DNA from: Agaricus subrufescens
Lineage: Eukaryota; Basidiomycota; Agaricomycetes; Agaricales; Agaricaceae
Assembly (NCBI GenBank): GCA_029945375.1
Contig: CM057061.1
Span: 1,488,001-1,552,000, forward strand
Length of the DNA stretch: 64,000 nt
Direction of reading: 5' to 3'
Below, in pieces: positions 57,501 through 64,000 of this stretch. Positions within the stretch are counted from its first letter, which is position 1, and the number at the start of each line of letters is the position of its first letter. A program made the position numbers and the translations under genes. The notes below the pieces were generated by a model. The model saw only the letters and a list, made by a program, of their open reading frames with translations, did not search any database and was not told the DNA's origin.

Positions 57501-60500
57501 TGTTTCGATTCATAGACAACGGACTACACTATAACGGATCATATAATACTGGAAAAAGGATTGCTCACTTCCTGTGCTCAAACAATGGGTTGATCGGAGA
57601 TGTTGCAACCAATAAGCTGGAACGAGTCCTAATGGAATTCTTTCCTAAAAAATGGTATAACAATGAGGTGCGCAAACGACGTGGAAGATATTACATCACT
57701 AGCTCTGCCTGGAGGTGCGAGATCACCATGAACATGGAGCATGTATTGTCATGGAAGCCATCCGTAATCGCACGGTACATATGGCGAAAATTATTCTTCG
57801 CAGCAGGTCGAAAACCCGTACCTAAATGCATAACAACCATGATAGACAAAATAGCGATTGACAGCGATTACGAGGATGACTACCTTGCGAACGCAGAGTT
57901 CGTTCTAAACTCCAAGAAAGGACTGCTTTGGGGAGGCTTCACTCATAGAGTTGAATCCGAATTCGAATACTGTTATCACGAGCGATATGGAGCGATAAAG
58001 AGGGGAGAGATGGCGGAAATCAGAGACATTCGAACAAGCATATGCCGTTCTATACCTTATGGACTCCTACAAAATCCCCAGTTCAACATAGTGGGATGGT
58101 GGACCAGAGAATACTGGCGACTTGAATATGGACCGCAATTAGGAAAACAGTGGCCTGAAGTCCCTCTTGAGCAATGGGAACATCTCGAGAAGGGACCATA
58201 CGACAACAGGAGAGACTCGAACTTTGAATCTCGAGACAGCGAATCTGAACAAGAGTGCTCAGAATCAGACTATATAGAGATTGAAGCATTTGGTGCACAA
58301 GTGAAAGCGGGTACTTACCCGACATTGCAAAGGAACTCCGCAAATGTCAAAGATGTCACTCGACCAGTACCAAAACCTTTGGTAATCGTCGTCAACGTCA
58401 ACGGACATCCAGCAAGGGCATTAGTTGATTCGGGCTCCCTCAGTGACTTCATATCCGGAGCCTTGGTGCAACAACTGGATCTATCGAAAGAAGAATTAGC
58501 AAAACCATTACAAGTCCAGATGGCGGTACAGGGATCTCGATCCAAGGTGAACTACAGTACGACGACCACATTGACTTACCAAGGCATAAAAGAAGAAAGA
58601 CGCTTTGACGTCATGAATCTCTCCAACTACGATCTTATTCTCGGAACTCCATTCCTCTACCAACATCGCATCAGCCTTTGCCTGGAACCACCTGCTATCG
58701 TAATCGGTAGCGACAGGTCCCTACCCCTAAAAGGACCGAGGATACGAATACTCGAGTCGAGAGCAACGGAAATCTATGAGGATAATCTACAAAAGGTTCG
58801 TGAAAAGTTAATTGAGTATGCGAAGCCACTTTGTAAAAACGCTATAGACACACCTCTTCCACCACTACGCGAAATCAACCACGAAATCCCGCTAATAGAC
58901 ACCACAAAGAGATACAACTGGAGGCCCTCGAGATGCCCGGACGCTCTGCTGGAACAATGGTTAGATAAAAAGAAGCGATACGTCGAGAGTGGAAGATGGA
59001 AACCTATGCCTGTGTCTAATGCTGTCCCAATGTTGCTCCTTCCTAAACCCAGAAAACCTGGGGAACCAATGAAACTGCGCACAGTAGTCGACCTAAGGGA
59101 ACGAAACGCCAACACAAAAAAGCTATCATCACCACTACCAGAAATAGACTCCATCCTAAGGAAAGTCTCGTCAGCTAAATATCGTAGCTCGATAGATTTA
59201 ACGGACGCTTACGAACAAATCCGAGTCCGGCCCGACCACGTCCAGAGGACAGCGATGTCTACCCCCAACGGCACGATGATCAGCCTCGTTATGCAGCAAG
59301 GCGACTGCAACGCCTCGGCTACCTTTCAGATGATTATGACCAGTATATTCGCTCCATACATAGGTGTCTTCCTCGAAGTCTATCTTGACGACATATTCAT
59401 TTTCTCGGAAACACTAGGTGACCACATAAGACATGTACAGCTAGTCATCGACCTGCTAAGGAAGAATTCGTTCTTCGTAAGCGAGAAGAAACTCCATTTC
59501 CTACAGAAAGAGATGAAAATCCTGGGCAGGATGATTGTCAACGACGGAATCCAGATGGACCCCGATAAGGTTGACGCTCTCTCGAAATGGAAGGCACCAA
59601 CCAACCGGGACCTGTTGAGGGGATTCTTGGGGTGTGCTGGCTACCTAGCAGACGATATGGATAGAGTACGAATACCCATGGGTATCCTGAGCGAACTAAC
59701 TGGAGACACGGTTCCTTTCAGATGGGAGTATACACATCAGCGAGCATTCGAGGATATCAAAAACAAAGCGCTAACCTGTAAGAACAACCATCGTAAGCCA
59801 TTGAAATATGGGGCGAACGCTCCTCCAGTCAACGTTGTCACGGATGGTTGTGTAACTGGTATTGCCGGTGTGATAAGCCAGGGGCCGGATTGGAAAACTG
59901 CGACTGTAGCAGCGTTCTACTCAGCTAAACTCAATCCTGCGCAACAAAACTATCCAGTACACGAAATAGAGATGTTAGCGGGATTGGAAACAATGATGCG
60001 GCATAAAGACATACTGCAAGGATGTCGGTTCCGATGGTACACAGACCACAAGGGACTGATCAATCTGTTTCGGCAGAAGGATCTGTCGCCGCGGCAAGCA
60101 CGATGGATGGAGAAGCTCTCGCAATTCGATTTTGACATCGAATATGTGCCCGGGGCCGAGAACATATTGTCCGACGCCTTGTCTCGTCTATACTCGAATG
60201 AGAAAGCGGGAACAGTTCGAGCACGAGGAGAATACACGTACCACGATGTAATGGACGAAGACGGTCCAACCCTGCCAGAGGTGACGCGGCCGATGCTCGT
60301 ATCCACAGAAGGGAAAGCATCTCTGCTTGCTTCCGCAAACGGTAAAGTGCACCAGAGAGTGAGGGATCGAGCGGAGGGCGCGCGCGACGACGATGCCATA
60401 GTAGAAACTTCGGCAGTGGAGGTACGACGTTCTGCCCGCTTGAATGGGCGTAGGGGATATGCTCGTTTCCTCCTGCCAGAAGGAAAGGAGGGCGGGGATC

Positions 60501-63247
60501 AGAGTACACGTAAACAAAGAACGAAAAAGAACTCACCAGGCAAGCCTGCAACCAAAAAGCAAACCAACGAGAACGAGAAACTGGTCATTAAGATACCAGC
60601 GAGACAGACCAAACCTACACGCATACAAGAACCGCTCACTATCGCTGACACGTTGCCTAACGACACTTCTCGGGAAGAAGACCCGAAAACTCAGGAGGTG
60701 ACTAAAAATAAAACGAGTCCAGAACTCACCCCTCCCGAAATGAAAAGCCCTATTAAACAGACGATGTTCCTCGCAAACAATGAAGAAAGCATCGACATTG
60801 CTAAAGCAATTAAAGGGAAATACTTGGGAGATGAAACCTTCAAGTCTATCATCGAAAGACCAAAAGAACACAAAAACTTCATATGGAAAGAAGAAATACT
60901 GTATATCAAACTCGGTGAAACTACTCCCATGTGTATACCAGACACAATGGTCAACGGTCGAAAACTGCGCGAAATGTTAATATCGGAAGCCCATACGTTA
61001 TTAGCACACTTAGGTCCTAGAAAGACCTTATCTTACTTGAGGGACCACGTCTGGTGGAAAAATATGGCCAAAGAGACCGCCACATTCTGTGAATCATGTA
61101 TTACATGTAGGAGGAGCAAACCCTCGAACAACAAACCATACGGACTGCTCAACCCCCTAAAAACTCCGTCACGGCCATGGGAAAGTATTGGTATCGACTT
61201 CGTCGGACCTCTGCCCGAATCCCAAAACAGGAACGGAAAGTTCGATACCATCACAGCAGTAATTGACCGACTCACTGGAATGGTCCATCTCATACCAAGT
61301 AGACAAAATTTCAGCGCCAAAGAAATCGCCGAACTCCTCTTCAGCGAAATATACCGGTTACATGGACTACCAAGATCGATCATAAGCGATCGCGATTCCC
61401 TATTCAACAGCATCTTTTGGAAGCGACTACACGAATTAATAGGAACTAAACTGCACATGTCTAGCGCCTACCACCCTGAGTCAGACGGTGCAACAGAGCG
61501 GGCTAACAGAACAATTACTCAGATGCTTAGACAATGCATCTCGCAAGATCAAAAAGATTGGGTGACGAAACTACCCGCTGTTGAATTTGCTATCAACTCC
61601 GCAAGGTCGGAAGTTACGGGTTATGCTCCGTTCTTCCTAAATTACGGGCTACTACCCCGTGCTTTCCTATGGGACACGGGCAGGGAAAAAGAATATCCTG
61701 GCGTCCTAAAATTTGCCGCCAATTTGAAACTGGCAATCATCGATGCTCACGACAGCATTATAGCCCATCGAGTAAAGGAGATAAAATACGCCAACAAAAA
61801 ACGATTGCCGTCTCCATTCGATGTGGGTGACCTAGTCTACATATCAAGCAAGAATCTATCTGTACCAAAGGGTTTAGCAAGAAAGTTTTTCCCGAAGTAT
61901 GTGGGTCCATTTCCAATAACCCAAAACTTCAATAACGACTCATTCCGCATTGGGATCTCAAAAAACTTGAAACAACGAGGCATACATGATGTATTTCACT
62001 CATCTCTGCTCAGAATACATGTACCAAATGACGACCGATTATTCCCTAACCGTGCTGAAGAAACCATATGGGAAAATTCTGGCCAGGAGTGGTCGGTATC
62101 CCATGTCAAATCCCATTCGGGGAAAAGGCGTGACGCCTTATTCGAAATAGTATGGAAATCAGGCGACGTCACCTGGCTCCCATACCATAAGGTGGATCAC
62201 TTAACCGCTTTAACTCAATACTTCGAGGCACAAGGAATAAACAACATAGATGAGTTGGTCGGAGAAGGGAAAAATGCTCGAATAGACGATGAACAGATCC
62301 TGCTCGGATGCGTAGAAGTATATGATACATTTAAAAGCCCTAACGAGGATCCAAGTATCTCGACTCAAGTCACCCCTTTCTCTGCTCACTACTTTTCCTT
62401 CACAGATACTCACTCTCTCTCTACCCTTCTCAGTATGCCCGAGGTAAACTGGCGTCCCCCGAGAACTCTCGTGAATACTCTCAAAAGCAATTTCCCATTC
62501 ATCTATGCTTGGGAACCTGCCCTTTGGACTATCAAGGATACTACCGATCCTGACTTCGCGTCCAAACCCCCTGTCTATCGCCACTTCTCCCCCGCCTTGA
62601 TGCGCTCCTACAACATCTTTGACAGCCAAATTCGTAAAGGCAATCTCACTGTCCCTCAGCCAGTTGGCTATTCCGAATTTGCTCGCATTTTTAACCATCA
62701 CCAAAGTACACCTTTCGGCTACGCCTACTGGGACAATCACGAAACTCGTTGGATAGTCCCTCCTGATCGTCAACAGATCACATTCAACGATCTTGATCTC
62801 ATCGATTACGCTCTCGCTGTTCCACCTGCCAAGAACAACACCCTTATGGAAATGGGATTAGCGGATGTTAACGGTCATACTAAGGACGACGTAGTTGTGA
62901 AAATGACACGAGCCATAGTCAGCAGCGCCATTAGGAAGGAGAATGAGTTGGTGGAGAAAGTTGGATATGGTCCTAATCGTATTATAGGGAAGGGAGCGTT
63001 CCGGAGGGCGAGAACCAGACCATATGAAAGAAAACCACGCAGGTATTTCGAGGATGATAACGCAAGCACCATCCCATCAACCCCCGGATCGCCCAGTCTT
63101 TTTAACTCATCTATTGACGACGCTCTCAACTCTCCCCATGACTCCACTCATTCGGCCATGAACGAAACTATCGACCCCGCTCACCTGACCAACACTGAGG
63201 TCGTCTCTGCCGGTGATCCCTCCGGGCCTATGTTGATTCACATGTGA
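54524..63247 (+). CDS. Gag-Pol polyprotein of the Ty3/gypsy element, 2907 residues
   Basis: Single frame, no gag-pol frameshift. Approximate order: disordered basic N-terminus; Gag retrotransposon domain 462-605; CCHC knuckle C739-C742-H747-C752; an unassigned region about 900-1230 rich in Trp and charged residues; aspartic protease with LVDSGS (D1302); reverse transcriptase about 1480-1700 with YLDD at 1620-1623; RNase H with D1774 and TDHKGL near 1840; basic linker; integrase zinc finger near 2155-2195 and catalytic D2225, D2289, E2325 (DD35E); chromo-like segment about 2522-2568 (GDVTWLPYHKVDHL); and a C-terminal extension of about 270 residues from 2638. A typical Ty3 polyprotein has about 1300-1700 residues, so this one is unusually long because of the long N-terminus, the central region and the C-terminal extension. 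Confidence 0.95.
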   Translation: MSRYNLRSRTTQNQTQKIQKSESISQKPVNEKFPAQPPGLPVPDHLLPPVEKETVLRPTVSCEENIPQLEVKIADPPEDPISSTDDEGLSPYSSTSPDVSDARVEYKDNNDVSSLSNDFVKIVNSLSTLSLSPNEKTSISNNDNYYTALYSINPIEEENSIQLEDNQWTRDISTAAANLTEEQRGIIYNRRANVEFANTAKAGPSIGKGKGIDPRNWGNSDIPEEELNPEAQQRVFEEAKRIMEKRGKRPKATSTPRQSSTISDTITPSIRATPARDKPTKQNGQSQGIGKFIRNNYTRNRGQSHVENASLGNSSGINRPIDLVNPKSYLGMAFDELRQRSTAPERENESHDYRKKSKRKGNKRHQSRHKKAHPRKHSSHRYHESPITIPDPNDSEPEDSQPEPSDSSSNSSEDESSSPSDSSSNDMPDYTSSDSMNSHRSKIHRNSKTKKNSYSLFKPIPPEKYDGSPSIQKFFRFIKQTDEYLSDGRAPKEREVTIASKFLTEKAYDFYLLNVSLQPQRWKWHEFAEALFNHCFPADFRTRQRSKLNNLKQRSMTVKEYTSQLYELFIVVGLDAENQNDERTMADKFWHGLRSEIQEQLWLSNLNPDLNSLEEIKLTAERIEMAQSVVLTRNFEHSNHNQSRRNTSERKSRHNHKKHHTHKANSSNENQENRGHYRREKTKFGRRTNTTANMNNGYRRRKRSSSPTYRRKTNFTKENRKSNWVPKEEWERRRREGKCQKCGDGGHMTRQCPDSQVVSSSSQGPPGIRSNNVEVANLEETERLRTLADTTECANELVLASLRIFHPNKRCPSETSSYDGQLDVSDTLSNDDTGGGPGMTPDENWRGLYNDEDGIIGDDLPELLSVSNSSLEEDIEYSSPKYHRAQPAPRQNSTSHDLHDCEYKRALLNLLADVAVGKTYRRDNRYDPRENFEFVKVMDGDTIAVPPESSVFSFLRDESETMDSWERVNSWVSNQFRNNKPKEETGDDLGQRMFRFIDNGLHYNGSYNTGKRIAHFLCSNNGLIGDVATNKLERVLMEFFPKKWYNNEVRKRRGRYYITSSAWRCEITMNMEHVLSWKPSVIARYIWRKLFFAAGRKPVPKCITTMIDKIAIDSDYEDDYLANAEFVLNSKKGLLWGGFTHRVESEFEYCYHERYGAIKRGEMAEIRDIRTSICRSIPYGLLQNPQFNIVGWWTREYWRLEYGPQLGKQWPEVPLEQWEHLEKGPYDNRRDSNFESRDSESEQECSESDYIEIEAFGAQVKAGTYPTLQRNSANVKDVTRPVPKPLVIVVNVNGHPARALVDSGSLSDFISGALVQQLDLSKEELAKPLQVQMAVQGSRSKVNYSTTTTLTYQGIKEERRFDVMNLSNYDLILGTPFLYQHRISLCLEPPAIVIGSDRSLPLKGPRIRILESRATEIYEDNLQKVREKLIEYAKPLCKNAIDTPLPPLREINHEIPLIDTTKRYNWRPSRCPDALLEQWLDKKKRYVESGRWKPMPVSNAVPMLLLPKPRKPGEPMKLRTVVDLRERNANTKKLSSPLPEIDSILRKVSSAKYRSSIDLTDAYEQIRVRPDHVQRTAMSTPNGTMISLVMQQGDCNASATFQMIMTSIFAPYIGVFLEVYLDDIFIFSETLGDHIRHVQLVIDLLRKNSFFVSEKKLHFLQKEMKILGRMIVNDGIQMDPDKVDALSKWKAPTNRDLLRGFLGCAGYLADDMDRVRIPMGILSELTGDTVPFRWEYTHQRAFEDIKNKALTCKNNHRKPLKYGANAPPVNVVTDGCVTGIAGVISQGPDWKTATVAAFYSAKLNPAQQNYPVHEIEMLAGLETMMRHKDILQGCRFRWYTDHKGLINLFRQKDLSPRQARWMEKLSQFDFDIEYVPGAENILSDALSRLYSNEKAGTVRARGEYTYHDVMDEDGPTLPEVTRPMLVSTEGKASLLASANGKVHQRVRDRAEGARDDDAIVETSAVEVRRSARLNGRRGYARFLLPEGKEGGDQSTRKQRTKKNSPGKPATKKQTNENEKLVIKIPARQTKPTRIQEPLTIADTLPNDTSREEDPKTQEVTKNKTSPELTPPEMKSPIKQTMFLANNEESIDIAKAIKGKYLGDETFKSIIERPKEHKNFIWKEEILYIKLGETTPMCIPDTMVNGRKLREMLISEAHTLLAHLGPRKTLSYLRDHVWWKNMAKETATFCESCITCRRSKPSNNKPYGLLNPLKTPSRPWESIGIDFVGPLPESQNRNGKFDTITAVIDRLTGMVHLIPSRQNFSAKEIAELLFSEIYRLHGLPRSIISDRDSLFNSIFWKRLHELIGTKLHMSSAYHPESDGATERANRTITQMLRQCISQDQKDWVTKLPAVEFAINSARSEVTGYAPFFLNYGLLPRAFLWDTGREKEYPGVLKFAANLKLAIIDAHDSIIAHRVKEIKYANKKRLPSPFDVGDLVYISSKNLSVPKGLARKFFPKYVGPFPITQNFNNDSFRIGISKNLKQRGIHDVFHSSLLRIHVPNDDRLFPNRAEETIWENSGQEWSVSHVKSHSGKRRDALFEIVWKSGDVTWLPYHKVDHLTALTQYFEAQGINNIDELVGEGKNARIDDEQILLGCVEVYDTFKSPNEDPSISTQVTPFSAHYFSFTDTHSLSTLLSMPEVNWRPPRTLVNTLKSNFPFIYAWEPALWTIKDTTDPDFASKPPVYRHFSPALMRSYNIFDSQIRKGNLTVPQPVGYSEFARIFNHHQSTPFGYAYWDNHETRWIVPPDRQQITFNDLDLIDYALAVPPAKNNTLMEMGLADVNGHTKDDVVVKMTRAIVSSAIRKENELVEKVGYGPNRIIGKGAFRRARTRPYERKPRRYFEDDNASTIPSTPGSPSLFNSSIDDALNSPHDSTHSAMNETIDPAHLTNTEVVSAGDPSGPMLIHM

Positions 63248-63388
63248 CGATCGGTGGAAAAGAGTTATATTTGGTTTGCCCTTTAAATTCGTTTCTTCAC
63301 CGAAATCACTTCATCTTTTACTTCAACTTCCACTTTCAATTATCCTTTCAAAACTAAAATGCTCTTCATCAGAGCCTTGGAGGGCGTA

Positions 63389-63586
63389 TGTAGCGCCGGC
63401 TATGTCATTACCGATATTTGTTATTTGTTTCTTTTAACACAGCTTAGACAAACAGTCTCTAGATATATAAACCTCTATTCACTGTTTGTATTAGCTAGAC
63501 TTTTCTTAACCCGATAGTTATACCTGTCGAGTCCTCCGTCTGAAAGGTCTTCATCGTGTAACGTGACAGTTACCTCTCTCGTTACA
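63389..63586 (+). repeat. 3' LTR of the Ty3/gypsy element
   Basis: 198 bp, identical by eye to the 5' LTR, followed directly by the CAAGA target duplication. The 141-nt gap between the polyprotein stop and the LTR contains the purine run GGAGGG at its end, a candidate polypurine tract. Confidence 0.95.
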
Positions 63587-63750
63587 CAAGACGACTGGCT
63601 ATCGTTCACCAGACTCATATCAGAAAGAGAGCCGATTCTCTGTGTAGTCCTTCATAGGGGACAAAGCACCTGTTGGCAGAGTTGAGTCTCCGCATTTCCC
63701 GGGGAAATGGTGATGCGCAGTGGAACCAGCAACTCAACAAGTCGACAGCG

Positions 63751-63812
63751 CATATATAAAGTGACAGTCGGTATGGTACTGGCGATCCTTGGCCGGACCG
63801 TCACCAGCGCCT
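63751..63812 (+). promoter_or_regulatory. N6 TATA-like box and conserved 14-nt motif
   Basis: CATATATAAA at 63751-63760 lies about 105 nt before the N6 ATG, and CGTCACCAGCGCCT at 63799-63812 matches the motif seen before all other NACHT copies. The retrotransposon ends about 160 nt upstream, so the N6 core promoter seems preserved. Confidence 0.6.
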
Positions 63813-63864
63813 GTTTTGCCTTCGCTTCTTCTCACACCCCAGCATTGCCACTACCAGATTCTCA

Positions 63865-64000
63865 ATGTCACATCCCGTTCCCTCCCTGGTCGATCGTACG
63901 AAAAGATGGATCAAGCTATTGAAGCGGCAGCCACGATCTTCCACAATTCGCCCTGATGAGAAGACAAGTACAGGTGCGTTCAGCTTGTTGATATCACTAT
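63865..64000 (+). CDS. NACHT STAND NTPase N6, exon 1 only (cut by window end)
   Basis: Exon 1 63865-63973 encodes MSHPVPSLVDRTKRWIKLLK and has the same 109-nt length as exon 1 of N1, N3, N4 and N5, followed by a GTGCGT donor like N5. The remaining exons lie to the right of the window. It shows that the array continues beyond this window. Whether the gene is intact cannot be judged. Confidence 0.8.
   Translation, partial: MSHPVPSLVDRTKRWIKLLKRQPRSSTIRPDEKTSTGAFSLLISL

Larger units (their letters stand above)
54159..63591 (+). mobile_element. complete Ty3/gypsy LTR retrotransposon (chromovirus-like) with target duplication
   Basis: Element body 54164-63586 (9423 bp), flanked by the 5-bp duplication CAAGA at 54159-54163 and 63587-63591. 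It has two 198-bp LTRs, a 162-nt leader and one polyprotein frame 54524-63247. The LTRs begin TGTA and end TACA, and I see no difference between them. Together with the unbroken frame this indicates a very recent insertion. It lies in the spacer between N5 and N6, so it broke neither coding sequence. No clear tRNA primer-binding site starting TGG follows the 5' LTR, so priming is unresolved. A purine-rich GGAGGG lies shortly before the 3' LTR. Confidence 0.96.

Overview
The window looks like nuclear DNA of a basidiomycete, most likely an Agaricomycete mushroom-type fungus. Genes carry many short introns of about 45-70 nt with GT-AG borders. The gene families seen are typical of that class: DUF6534-type and related seven-helix membrane proteins, repeat-less NACHT NTPases, secreted GMC oxidoreductases and a chromodomain-bearing Ty3/gypsy element. 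The species cannot be named from the sequence. Exon borders given below were read by eye from splice signals, reading phase and comparison between copies within the window.

Layout. 1-956 holds the 5' part of a DUF6534-like membrane protein gene on the minus strand, running off the left edge. 2.1-7.9 kb is a tandem array of one membrane-protein gene: two intact five-exon copies and two decayed fragments. 8.6-13.9 kb is a large minus-strand VPS10 sorting-receptor gene, followed by a small single-pass membrane protein. Between 16.4 and 27.3 kb lie three intact copies and one dead copy of an unrecognised family of about 190 residues. These interleave with a divergent housekeeping pair: RNA polymerase III subunit Rpc25 (minus) and a RIM2-like mitochondrial pyrimidine-nucleotide carrier (plus). 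29-38 kb holds a class V aminotransferase, a serine/proline-rich protein and a secreted GMC oxidoreductase.

38.6-64 kb is the most striking part: a same-strand array of at least six NACHT STAND-NTPase genes (N1-N6; N6 is cut by the window end). N2 and N4 read as intact. N1 has a frameshifted exon 2, N3 an in-frame stop, and N5 a large internal deletion. All share six exons. Exon 2 encodes a nine-residue Asn-rich repeat whose copy number differs between paralogues in steps of 27 nt. The exon 2 donor is GC rather than GT in three copies, and a 14-nt motif lies 40-53 nt before every start codon. There are no WD40, TPR or ankyrin repeats; instead a conserved C-terminal region of about 195 residues encoded by exons 4-6 follows the NACHT/winged-helix part. 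This resembles a fungal NLR-like birth-and-death cluster.

A 9.4 kb Ty3/gypsy retrotransposon (54164-63586) sits between N5 and N6. It has apparently identical 198-bp LTRs, a 5-bp target duplication and one uninterrupted 2907-residue polyprotein, so it appears to be a very recent insertion. The polyprotein carries two extra regions outside the usual Gag-PR-RT-RH-IN-chromo order.
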